The notes under the pieces are model-generated. The model was not told where the DNA came from. It saw only the letters and a program-made list of their open reading frames with translations, and did no database searches. The position numbers and the translations under genes are program-made. 64,000 nt of DNA, taken from positions 744,001 to 808,000 of the forward strand of contig NZ_CAKAKO010000002.1 of assembly GCF_916700565.1 (NCBI RefSeq), in the 5' to 3' direction. Shown here in pieces: positions 43,561 to 53,500 of the stretch. Every line of letters starts with the position of its first letter. Within the stretch, counting starts at the first letter, position 1. The DNA is from Xenophilus sp. Marseille-Q4582. Lineage in GTDB: Bacteria > Pseudomonadota > Gammaproteobacteria > Burkholderiales > Burkholderiaceae_C.

Positions 43561-45323
43561 TCATTCATGGGCTGGAACCGCCCCGCGATACATCGTTGAA
43601 GCGGACGCCAGCGATTCCGAACGGGTTTGCGCTCGCGCCACCTGCGCGATGTGCTGGCCGGTCATCCAGCCAAAAGTCATGGCCGGCCCGAGGGTGATGC
43701 CAGCAGCCGGGTAGTGGCCGCCCATGACGCTGACCCGGTCATTGCCCACCGCGTAAAGCCCCGGGATCACCGCGCCATCATCTGTGCGCACCGCGCCCCA
43801 TGGCGTGGTCTCCAGTCCTTCAAAGGTGCCCAGGTCGCCCACGTGCAACTGCACCGCATAGAACGGCGCTTGCAAGATGGGCGCAACGCAAGGATTGGGG
43901 CGGTTTTCGGGATCAGCCAGGTAGCGGTTGAACGCCGAATGGCCACGACCGAAACGGCTGTCCTGACCTTGCGCCGCATCTGCATTGAACTCGGCGACCG
44001 TGCGCTGCAGTGCGTCGGGATCGATGCCTGTCTTTTGCGCGAGTTGCACCAGCGTGCTGCCTTCGATCAAGTAGCCGTTGCGCAGGTAAGTTCCGATGGG
44101 CACCGGCGCGGGCTTGACCACGCCCAGCCCGTACTTGCGCAGCGCGCGTCGATCGCAAAGCAGCCATATCGAGGTGTCCGGGGAGGAGGAGCCGTCTCGG
44201 ATCATGGCAGCGCCCACGTCGTGGTAAGAGTCAGACTCGTTGCAGAAGCGGCGTCCGGCACGGTTGACCCCGATCACGCCAGGTTTGTACCGGTCGAGCA
44301 GGTGGGGGAACAGGCCATAGCTTCCGTTTGAGAATGGCACTCGCGACACGGGCATCCAGGCCGCGGCGTGCGGCAGACCGGTCTGGCATGCGCCGCCCAC
44401 CTGCTCTGCCAGGCGGATGCCATCGCCCGTGTTTTCCTCCGGTGTTGGCGACATGTGCTGGGCGCCCCGCCGCATGTGCGGATAGGCCTGCTTCATGCGC
44501 GCTGGATCGTGCGGGAACCCACCGCAGGCAAGGACCACACCACGTCTAGCGTTCACACGCACGACCGTGCCCTCCCGCTCGATGCCCGCTCCGACGACAC
44601 TGCCCGCCTGCACAAGCAAGTGCTTGATGGGGGCGGACGTCCAGATAGGCACGCCCGCATCCAGCGCCGCTCGGGCCAGTCGTGCTGCAAGGGCATTGCC
44701 GCTGGTGGACTGGACGGCACGGCGGTAGCGAAGCAAGTCCCACAGGTGCGCGACCAGACGACGCACCACATAGGTGAATGAACGCAGCGAGCGGGTGGCG
44801 TTGAAGAAGTGCTTGAGGTCCGCGTTCGAGGAGTTGAACATCATGCCCATGAAGGTGATTGTCTTGAGCGCGGCGGGCGCAATCGAGCCATGTCATCACC
44901 GAGTGCCCGGATGTCGAACGGCTGAGCCAGGATGGAACGCCCCACGACGGCGCCGCCCGGTTGATCCGGGTGGTAGTCCGGGTACTGCGTGGGCACAAAA
45001 CGAACGCAGGTCTCACGCTCGAACCACTCCACCATGTGTGGCGCGTTCTTCAGGAATTGCTCGACCGACTCGGAATCGAGTGTTTCACCCGCTTCAGCGT
45101 TGAGGTAGCGCCTCGCCATGACACGGGCTTCTTCACCCTTCTGTGGGTCCCAGCGGTTGCCAGGAATCCAGAGAACCCCACCGCTGAGTGCGGTCGTGCC
45201 ACCGAACAGATCCGCCTTTTCAACGACCAGCACATCCAACCCGGCCTTTGCCATGACAATCGCCGCCGACAAGCCCCCTGCGCCTGAGCCGGCGACCAGC
45301 ACATCACATTCCATGTGTTCCAA
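43561..45323 (-). pseudogene. FAD-dependent dehydrogenase of the 3-ketosteroid delta1-dehydrogenase / flavocytochrome c type, frameshifted
   Basis: Two overlapping frames together make a normal ~585-residue protein. The N-terminal part (44841-45323) has MECDVLVAGSGAGGLSAAI and VVEKADLFGGTTALSGGVLW. The C-terminal part (43561-44850) has GVVLACGGFPHD and the end motif YAVGNDRVSVMGGHYPAAGITLGPAM. The frame changes near 44865-44880, in a GC-rich run (CGCCCGCCGCGC), by a missing base. This family introduces double bonds next to ring ketones. Either the gene is dead or the base call is wrong. Start could be TTG 45323 or ATG 45314. Confidence 0.88.
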
Positions 45324-45400
45324 AAAACTGCTCCTGAGATGGTGGGGCTCGGCGCGCCTGATCGGCACAGGGCGCCGGCCATGTGGCTATCTGCTGGTCG

Positions 45401-46447
45401 TCAAGCCTTGGGGCGATAGCGCTCGACAAGTTCGCGCCCAGCGGCGAGCAGCTTGGCACCATCGAATCCCTTGGCATTCATCTCCTTCACCCACTCTTCC
45501 ACGATAGGGTTGGTGATGAGGCGCCTGAATTCCTCGGCCTCTGCTTTGCCCATCACATGGACGGTGTGGCCACGCGCCACCGTGGCTTGGCGGACCACTT
45601 GGCCCTGGACCTCAGCCTCACGACCGTACATGGCCGACACGTCCGCGCCACTGTTCTGATCTATGACCTTTTTCAAGTCTGCAGGTAGACTGTCATAGCT
45701 GGCCTTGTTCATGGCCAAGAACTGGATGCTGTTGTTGAAGCCCTGCATGCCCTTGGGGAATTCGGTATGGAACTTCGTAAGCTCGTCGAGTTTGCCCGCC
45801 GGTACGGTGTCCCAGGGCATGATGGCGCCCTCAATCACGCCTTTAGACAGGGCATTCGGAACCTCCGATAGCGGCAAGGCTACCGGGATCGCACCAACAG
45901 CCGAGAGGATCTGGGTATTCTTGCGGGTCGAGCCCCTGACCTTGAGCCCGCGCATGTCGCTGGCCTTGGTGACAAGCTTGCTCTTCATGTGCAAGATGTT
46001 CAGCCCATGGGTGTGACAAGCAAGCAGCTTGACCTCGCGAAATTCGTCAGGAGCGTAGTTGGCGATGTAATCCCAGGCCGCGCGTGAGGACCCTTCAGCG
46101 TCGTAGGTGAAGAAGGGCAGTTCAAAGACTTCTGAGCGCGGAAATCGGCCCGGGGTGTAGCCCGCCAAGGACCAAACGACATCGACGACACCATCACGAG
46201 CCTGATCGTAGAGCTGAGCGGGAGCACCACCCATTTGCATAGACGGGAATGCTTGAAACTTGAGACGTCCTCCCGATTCCTGTTCGATCTTCGCCATCCA
46301 GGGGGTGATCAAGCGGCTGTACGCGGTGGACATAGCGGGGACGAAAGTGTGGAAACGCAGTGTGGTGACACTCTGTGCCCTGGCGTTGGTGACGATAGCG
46401 GGGGCCGCCAGTACGGCGGCGGATTTGATGAGGGTTCGGCGGTCCAT
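45401..46447 (-). CDS. TRAP transporter solute-binding protein (DctP family)
   Basis: The 348-aa protein starts with a twin-Arg-like/Sec signal (MDRRTLIKSAAVLAAPAIVTNARA). It has the DctP pattern LRFHTFVPAMSTAYSRLITPW, the conserved Arg region MRGLKVRGSTRKNTQILSAVGA and PLSEVPNALSKGVIEGAIMPW. It binds an organic acid or ketone-derived carboxylate in the periplasm; no DctQ or DctM permease gene is in the window. AAGGAGA precedes ATG 46447. It lies between the FAD dehydrogenase and BVMO 2. Confidence 0.93.
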   Translation of the reverse strand: MDRRTLIKSAAVLAAPAIVTNARAQSVTTLRFHTFVPAMSTAYSRLITPWMAKIEQESGGRLKFQAFPSMQMGGAPAQLYDQARDGVVDVVWSLAGYTPGRFPRSEVFELPFFTYDAEGSSRAAWDYIANYAPDEFREVKLLACHTHGLNILHMKSKLVTKASDMRGLKVRGSTRKNTQILSAVGAIPVALPLSEVPNALSKGVIEGAIMPWDTVPAGKLDELTKFHTEFPKGMQGFNNSIQFLAMNKASYDSLPADLKKVIDQNSGADVSAMYGREAEVQGQVVRQATVARGHTVHVMGKAEAEEFRRLITNPIVEEWVKEMNAKGFDGAKLLAAGRELVERYRPKA

Positions 46448-46496
46448 GGGTATGTCTCCTTTGAATTGATGAAATGGTACCCTGAGCCGGCAGGCT

Positions 46497-48092
46497 TCAG
46501 GCGAGTTCGAATCCCTGATAGTTGTTCGATGCAACTTCCTCAATGAGCGCTCGGTAGAGCGGTACACCCGACACGAATGCCATGAAGACGCGCGGCTTGC
46601 CCTCGATGTTGGAACCCATGTACCAGCTCTTGGCCTTGGGGTAGAGGGTCTTGTTGGCCTCTTCGACACAACGATGTACCCAGCCGTCTTCGGCCTCCTG
46701 CAGGGCCGCGATGCGACGCACTTGTCTGGTCTGCGCGGTGCGCAGCAGGCGCATGATCCAGTCCACGTGGGTCTCGATCGAGTGCACCACGTTGCTCAAA
46801 GCCGAGGGGCTTCCAGGCCCCGCAATCACAAACAGGTTGGGGAATCCAGCAATGCTGATACCCAGATACGAAGTTGGGCCGTCCTTCCACTTGTCGCGCA
46901 GGGAAATGCCTCGTTCGCCGCGTATGTCGATGGACTTGAGCGCGCCGGTCATGGCGTCGAAGCCGGTGGCAAACACAATCGCATCGCATGCAAACTCGCG
47001 CGTCTGGGTGCGGATGCCGCTGGGCGTTGCTTCGACGATGGGGTCGATCGCGACATCAACGATGTCGACGTGGTTCTGGTTGAACGTGTCGTAGTAGTTC
47101 GAGTCCACGCACAATCGCTTGGCGCCGAAGGGCAGATCACCCTTGGGAGAAAGAATTTCGGCTTTCCGAGGATCTTTGACGACAGCGCGGATCTTGTTTC
47201 GCGCGAACTCGGCCACCAGGTGATTGGTCTGCGGATTCGACATCAGGTCGGCAAAGGCGCGGAGCATGCGAAACCCGCCACCGGCGCCTTTCCAGCGGTA
47301 CTCAAGTTCCGCGATGCGCTCATCCTCTGTCATCTCGGCCGCCGTCTTGGTGTTGGCGTTGAGGAACACTCCCGTGATGGCTTCGCGCCCCATGGCGCGA
47401 CGCTCCGGGTAACGGGCCTTGGCGGCCTTCAGCGATTCGGGTGTGAAGGGCACGTTGTGCGCGGGCACACTGAAGTTGGCAGTTCGTTGCAGCACGGTCA
47501 GTTGGCTAGCCTGGGCCGCAATGATCGGCGTCATCTGCACACCACTGGAGCCGGTACCTATGAGCACGACGCGCTGTCCGGTGAAGTCGACACCTTCCAT
47601 GGGCCAGCGCGCGCTGTGGTACCACTGGCCCTTAAAGTCATCCAATCCATGAAGGTCGGGTTTTTGCGGAACAGACAATTGCCCTGTCGCCATCACCAGA
47701 AATTTGGCCTCTAAGTGTTCGCCGTCTTCACTTCGAACCGACCAGAGCGCGCGATCCTCATCGAAGTGAGCAGAAGCCACCCGCGTGTTGAGCTGAATGT
47801 CTCGACGCAGGTCGAATCGGTCGACCACATGGTTGATGTAGCTCAGGATCTCACTCTGGGTTGCGTAGCGTTCAGTCCATTCCCATTCCTCTTCCAGCTC
47901 GCGGCAAAATGAGTAGGAGTAGTCCAGGCTTTCAACGTCGCATCGCGCACCTGGGTAACGGTTCCAGAACCAGGTCCCACCCACGCCTTCACCAGCTTCG
48001 AGCACGCGCACCGTCATGCCTGCTTCGCGCGCTTTGTACAGTTGGTAGATACCGGCAAATCCGGCACCCACCACCAACATATCCAGTTGCAT
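46497..48092 (-). CDS. Type I Baeyer-Villiger monooxygenase 2
   Basis: The 531-aa enzyme has VVGAGFAG (7-14), EAGEGVGGTWFWNRYPGARCDVES, the canonical BVMO fingerprint FKGQWYHSARWP (153-164), and the second Rossmann motif VLIGTGSSG. It would insert oxygen next to a cyclic or long-chain ketone using NADPH, O2 and FAD. AAGGAGA lies 4 bp before ATG 48092. It is the first gene of the minus-strand operon, transcribed away from an 18-bp-arm palindrome shared with the divergent SDR-marR genes. Confidence 0.94.
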   Translation of the reverse strand: MQLDMLVVGAGFAGIYQLYKAREAGMTVRVLEAGEGVGGTWFWNRYPGARCDVESLDYSYSFCRELEEEWEWTERYATQSEILSYINHVVDRFDLRRDIQLNTRVASAHFDEDRALWSVRSEDGEHLEAKFLVMATGQLSVPQKPDLHGLDDFKGQWYHSARWPMEGVDFTGQRVVLIGTGSSGVQMTPIIAAQASQLTVLQRTANFSVPAHNVPFTPESLKAAKARYPERRAMGREAITGVFLNANTKTAAEMTEDERIAELEYRWKGAGGGFRMLRAFADLMSNPQTNHLVAEFARNKIRAVVKDPRKAEILSPKGDLPFGAKRLCVDSNYYDTFNQNHVDIVDVAIDPIVEATPSGIRTQTREFACDAIVFATGFDAMTGALKSIDIRGERGISLRDKWKDGPTSYLGISIAGFPNLFVIAGPGSPSALSNVVHSIETHVDWIMRLLRTAQTRQVRRIAALQEAEDGWVHRCVEEANKTLYPKAKSWYMGSNIEGKPRVFMAFVSGVPLYRALIEEVASNNYQGFELA

Positions 48093-48129
48093 CTTGTCTC
48101 CTTCATCGACTTGAGTCACACGTCGTAAC

Positions 48130-48200
48130 GATACTTCGATTAGGTTGTTGAATCAACCTAATCGAAGTATCTCGCAATTTAGGTTGGCATGTCAACATGC
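48130..48200. promoter_or_regulatory. Double operator-like site between BVMO 2 and the divergent SDR
   Basis: An exact inverted repeat with 18-bp arms (48130-48147 and 48154-48171; core TTAGGTTG...CAACCTAA) is followed at 48180 by a second, weaker copy of the core, TTAGGTTGGCATGTCAAC. Both are in the 127-bp divergent intergenic region. They are likely binding sites for the MarR protein at 48950. Confidence 0.75.
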
Positions 48201-48219
48201 TATCTTCACAATCCGACGA

Positions 48220-48957
48220 ATGGAAACACATGAATTTCAAGACAGGCACGTGCTTGTGACGGGTGGTGCCGGGGGCATTGGCAGCGCGTGTGCGCGCCAC
48301 TTCCTGGAGCGAGGCGCTAAGGTGACGTTGGTGGATGTGGATGCCCAACGGTTGCAGCAGACCCGTATAGCCTTGGGTTTTCCTGAACGAACCGGCACTC
48401 AGGTTTCTTACTTGTCTAACGCCCATGAATGCGCGCTGGCCGCGCAAGCGGCTGGAGAGCCGCTTTATGCGTTGGTGCATATGGCCGGGTTGTTCGAACA
48501 GGATCCACTCGACGCAGAAGACCGGTCGGTCTGGGATCGGGCCATCGCCAGCAACCTCACGACAGCCTATGAGGCGGTGTTGGCATTTCGCGAAGTTCGC
48601 GATCCTGGAGAGACGACCCGTGTGGTGTTGTGCACGTCTCGCGCGTTCCAGCGTGGCACGCCTGGGCGCGCGGCTTATGCCGCAGCCAAGGGCGGCATCG
48701 TAGGCCTGGTGCGGTCTTTCTCGCGCGATCTGGCACCTAGGACGCTGGTCAATGCCGTTTCACCCGGACTGATCCGAACCAGAATGACATCCGATCTGGT
48801 TGCGGCCATGGGACCGGAACGCTTGGCCGAGATACCACTTGGGCGCTTCGGCGAGCCAGAGGATGTGGCGGGCGTTGTCGGCTTCCTGTGTGGTGGCGCA
48901 GCTTCCTACGTCACAGGGCAGGTCATCACGGTTGATGGAGGTGTCATCAATGGCTAG
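48220..48957 (+). CDS. Short-chain dehydrogenase/reductase, divergent
   Basis: The 245-aa SDR has LVTGGAGGIGSA, VDVDAQ after beta-2, and a catalytic Tyr-x3-Lys in RAAYAAAKGG; the C-terminal SYVTGQVITVDGGVING is typical. The NNAG segment is replaced by HMAG and the catalytic Ser region reads CTSRAFQ. It would oxidise an alcohol in the BVMO 2 pathway. ATG 48220 gives the family N-terminus. Its stop overlaps the marR start by 8 bp, so regulator and enzyme are co-expressed. Confidence 0.9.
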   Translation: METHEFQDRHVLVTGGAGGIGSACARHFLERGAKVTLVDVDAQRLQQTRIALGFPERTGTQVSYLSNAHECALAAQAAGEPLYALVHMAGLFEQDPLDAEDRSVWDRAIASNLTTAYEAVLAFREVRDPGETTRVVLCTSRAFQRGTPGRAAYAAAKGGIVGLVRSFSRDLAPRTLVNAVSPGLIRTRMTSDLVAAMGPERLAEIPLGRFGEPEDVAGVVGFLCGGAASYVTGQVITVDGGVING

Positions 48958-49441
48958 ATTTCGCGAATCGACAGACCGCTCAGAGACCACGATGCAACTC
49001 GAACTGGAAAGGTACGTACCCGGCTTGCTGCTGTGGCTCTCCAACAAGGTGTCCAGCAGCGCATCCCTTCTCTACAACGAGAAATTCGGCGTAGGGGTAA
49101 CGGAATGGCGCGTACTTGCCTATTTCAATATCTATCCTTGGTCCACAGCATCCAAGGCCTCTGAGCTCATGGGTCTCGACAAGGGAGCAGTGAGCCGGGC
49201 AATCGCCACGCTTGTGGGCAACGGATGGCTGGATTCGAGGCCGCAGGGGTTGCGCAAGATCGAGTACCAAGTGACCGGTGAAGGCAGCAAATGGCACAAC
49301 GCCATTTACCGATACGCTATGGCTCGCGAAGAAGCACTACTTAAAGGCATCAGCGCGACCGAGCGAGAAATGCTGATTGACCTGCTCAAGCGCATGCTCG
49401 GCAACCTTGACGCCGTACAGCAAGTTGGTCGTGAAAAGTGA
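48950..49441 (+). CDS. MarR-family transcriptional regulator 2
   Basis: The 163-aa winged-helix protein has STASKASELMGLDKGAVSRAIATLVGNGWL (recognition region) and a wing LRKIEYQVTGEG. GGAGG precedes ATG 48950, which lies inside the end of the SDR gene. It probably represses the divergent BVMO 2 and SDR promoters through the palindromes at 48130-48200 and is itself induced with the SDR. Confidence 0.92.
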   Translation: MARFRESTDRSETTMQLELERYVPGLLLWLSNKVSSSASLLYNEKFGVGVTEWRVLAYFNIYPWSTASKASELMGLDKGAVSRAIATLVGNGWLDSRPQGLRKIEYQVTGEGSKWHNAIYRYAMAREEALLKGISATEREMLIDLLKRMLGNLDAVQQVGREK

Positions 49442-50085
49442 GATGCATGCGTCCATGTTGCCGTCACAGACTTCAATAGGTTGAAAGATCACCAGATCTC
49501 GGAATGCGTGTCAGATTTGGATACAGGCCGGACTGGCATTGACGGGGTCGTATGGTGGAGTGAACTTCAGTTGAATGTCTGCTGTCAGGGGCGAGCTGTG
49601 CAACATCTGTTCGGGATTGGCTGTTCCAGTTCGGCCGATCGACCTGTGAATGTGACGATCGAGCCATCGGCAAGCGCCGCAACGCCCGGTGAGTTCACTT
49701 TGGAGAACTGGCAGCTTCGAGCAGCCGGCGGTCTACGGCGGCTGCACTCTGTAACTCCAGCTTCCCCGATTCCTCAGAGGTTACGCCCCTGATCTGTCGT
49801 GACTGGACTGGCCGGATTGAGGTATTGACCCGGATGTCATCTCAGGGTCGGGCACAGCCGCTAACCTCGGACGCGAGGGGTCATTCTCGAAGCGCGACCA
49901 GGCCGGCATGTGTTGAGAGGCTGGTGACGGAGGTGCAGCGGTCGTTCGACCCTTCCATCCTGGAAGGACTGGTGACCTCGGCTACCGACATTCAAGCGTG
50001 CCAGGTCACCGACAGCAAGCAGCCTGAAGCCGCTGGCGAGCGCAAAGTACCAGGTTCATGCCCTGGGTGGGTCTGACCAGTCGTT
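49442..50085. other. Non-coding stretch with degenerate sequence
   Basis: No gene, RNA gene or IS end recognised in 644 bp. Short open frames lack Shine-Dalgarno signals and protein-like character. Confidence 0.5.
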
Positions 50086-50599
50086 TCACGCCCGCACCAT
50101 CGGCACATCCTCCAGCCGCGTCGTGTACTGCGGCGTGCGCCGCTCCTGCTTCATGCCCCACACCCGCTGTGGCCCTGCCTTTCCCGTGGCCGCCGGATGC
50201 ACCGTGCCCTTGCCATAGCGCCCGTTGATGGCGTCCATGGCTACCATCAGCCGGGAGCGGTCTCGCGGGACTTCAAGGGTCTCTTCTGGCTCCAGGTCCA
50301 GTTCCCGCTGCAGAAGGCTTGCCGGCTGTAGGTCCACCAAGATCACGCCGGCTTTGATGAAGCGGAAGCCCGGCACATACATGTAGCGCATGCCGTCCGC
50401 CGCCGCATTGGCGAGTGCCAGCGTGTCGTCGGTCGGTCTTCGCAGGGGCACCACCACGCTGCGCGAGCATTGCGCCCCCGGCCGGTACGGCGAGGTGTGC
50501 ATGAATACCAGCAGCTCGGTGGCAAGGCAGTTCTGTTTCCTCAGCTTCTCGGCGGCGCGGCCCGCGAATTCGCTCACCGCCTCCACCAGCGGCGTAAGC
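50086..50599 (-). pseudogene. umuC: UmuC-like DNA polymerase V subunit, C-terminal fragment
   Basis: The frame encodes the C-terminal ~170 residues of a Y-family polymerase UmuC. It contains a little-finger region with LRKQNCLATELLVFMHTSPY and the DUF4113-type end RSRLMVAMDAINGRYGKGTV...WGMKQERRTPQYTT. IS1071 copy D cuts it at 50600, so the catalytic palm is missing. Such genes are common on mobile elements and plasmids. Confidence 0.9.
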
Positions 50600-53500
50600 G
50601 GGGTCTCCTCGTTTTCAGTGCAATAAGTGACGGTACGAAAAGCTAGCACTGGCGCGGAGGTGGTGTTGGTAGATCGTTGATTTCATTGACTTTCCTGTTC
50701 ACTTTCAAATCTGCGATTCGTGGCGTCAAACCGTGGTCGGTTTCATCCATTGGTGCCAGTTATCGATGCATTTGGCCGCGAAGGCAGGATTTGGTCAGCA
50801 TAGCGGTCAACCGGGAAGCGAAACACACCCCGCAAGTTGATGCTCTCCAGCCTGGTGGGCGCAATCTTCCCGATCAGTTCCGGTGGAATGACCTGGCGGC
50901 GGTTCGACCAGCGATCCAGGACCGCCTGCATCTGTGAGGTATTCCACGCCATCACGATGTTGGCCATCAGGCTCAACGCATCGGCCACAGCCTGCATTTC
51001 ATCGACACGTTTGGCCTGCGCCGGGCTGATCCGGCCGGTATAAATGGCGCGCTTGAGGGCGTTAACAGCCTCGCCCCGATTGAGCACCCGGCGCAACTCG
51101 TTCCTGAAAGCGTCCTTGACAAAGTAGTCAGCCAAAAACGCCGTACGCAGCAACCGCCCCAATTGCACGCCAGCCTCATGGATTGGATCGCCCTGGGCGG
51201 CAGAACCGAACCGCGCAAGAGCTGCCACCGCACTGGCATGTCCGCTCATGACCGAGGCTGCCAGGTGCACCAGACTATCCCAATGCTTTTCGATCAAAGC
51301 GACGTCGACATTGGCTTCGCACACCGCAGCGATTTCTGCGGGCACTTTGGTGCCGCGTGGCACAAAGAGGTGGCGCTGTTTGAGTTCCTTCAACCGCGGG
51401 CAAAGATCAAAACCAAGCAAACGGGCATGTGACATGGCAAAGTCGGTGTAGCCATGGGTATCCACAGCAAGCTGGCTGGTCTCCAGCTTTTCTTGGCGGA
51501 TGACACCTTCAATGGCCACGCCCGCCTGGCGCTCATTGAGCACAAAGGGCTGCGCATGGAAGATGCCCCACCGGTCTTTTACATGGGAGTAGATTCCAAT
51601 GGAAGGTGTGTTGCGCCGAGGATCAAGCCGGGCTTGCCACACCCGTTTGGTGGTCTCCATGCTCATCATGTCAGAAGATGCCAAATCGGACCGCCCCCAG
51701 GTGGCGGCAATCGGGTGTCGCTGCATGAATTCCAGCACAGCCTGGCAGGCCTGGCTCAGACGCCGTTCGTCCCGCGCCCAGCGCATGGCCTGGCGAATGC
51801 TGGTGGCAGACAATTGCGGAATCATGCGCGCGCATTCGACCGCAGTCAGACTGGTGCCGTGGGCCATGATGCCGGCATAGACCATCAGCAGCTCGTCGGT
51901 AGAGCGCGGCTCACGTCCGAGCATGATCCAGCTAAAGCGCACCTGGGCGTCAACGGCCAGAATCACTTCCGGCAATTGAACCTCACCGATGCGGTGATCC
52001 AAAGCCGCGCGCAGCTTGGTCACTTCTGGGTCTTCGTCCTCTGCGGGCAATGGCGACAAATGGAGTTCATCATCCACGCGCAGTACGCCACTGCGGGCTG
52101 CAGCGGCCACCGCATCGACACCGGCAGTTACTCTGGCCAGCAAAGGCTTCAAGAAAGTGGCAGCCTTGCTGGGTAACGATAGACGGGCATAGTGTTTCTT
52201 GGACTCTGCCTGCCAACGCTCGTCCGTGAAGAACAAGCGCGCACGACCCCGAAAGCTCAGGCTGTGCTCAATCCAGACCGAGCCATTGCGCACCGCGCGG
52301 CGCAGGGCAAACAGGGTGGCCACCTCCAACGCCTGAAACGCCCGTTCCCGGTCTGGGCTGGAGATCGAAACCTGCCAGATCATTCCCAGACTTGGTGCCA
52401 CCACTTCAACTGGCAGCTTTCTGGATCCTTTGAGATATAAAGCTTGCAGCTTGGCAAGGTACTCGATGGCAGGATGCTCGCCGGTGGCCTGCCAGGGCAG
52501 CTTTGCAATGGCGACGAGCAACGACCGCACGGGGCGAATTCCATCAATCAATCCCTCGCGGACCAGGGAGGCCCTGCTCGGTGGTTTGCGTTTCTGGGTT
52601 TCGGTGATCAAGGCTTCAAGACGGGCACGCAACTCAGCATCTGGCACCGCACCTTGCGCGCTCAAGGCAACAAGTTCGCCGAGCAGCGTTTTGTACATTG
52701 CGGCCCAATTGACGGTAGCGGGGACATCGGCGGCAGCCTGACGCCACAGATCGGCGATCCGGCGCTGCACCATAAGGATCAACTGGTCTGTGGTGGTGAA
52801 CAGGCAATACCGAAGAAAGCATGCGACCTCCACGGTGCGCGCTGGCTCTTTGATCTTGGCTCCGGCTGAGGGCGGCCTGGAGACAAGTCGGCGCGCGTAG
52901 CGGCGCAAGATGAGATCGGGGATGTCTGCCAGGTGCTTATGAACGTCCAGCGTGTAAAGCAGGTCGATGCGCTCCAGTACCTCGCTGATTTGGCGGGTTG
53001 AGTGTTTCGCCGGTGCAGCCCATAGCCAACTCTGCTGGGTTTGTCCATCTGGGCGCAGCTCTGAAACTGAGGCTCGCCAGCGATCAAGTGTTGCTGGATC
53101 AACGCTGGCGGCGATGGCGGTGCCTGTTTCAACTTCAAGCTGGGCAAGTGCCGCCGCAATCAGTGTCCGAATTGCCCGCTCGTGCACGATCACCAGCTTG
53201 TTCTTGTACAGCCATTGACGCGCCCGCACGAGTAGCTGATCGCGGTCGGCGCAGCGCGCCACTTCGTCGCGCAGTTCACGTACCAGTGAGCGGCGCTGGT
53301 GCTCGCTCATCCACTGGAATCCAAGGACCGTGCAGGCTACTTGTTGGTGATCGAATAGCGTGCGCCCGCGTTCATACATGGCTCTCAGCGAGGCGACTTC
53401 TGGTGCTGCAATGCCAAGCTCGTTGCCAAGGTGGCGCCACAAGGCTACTGGAATTACCCGAAAGGCACCGAGCAAACGCCCACTCATGCGCAGGAAACCA

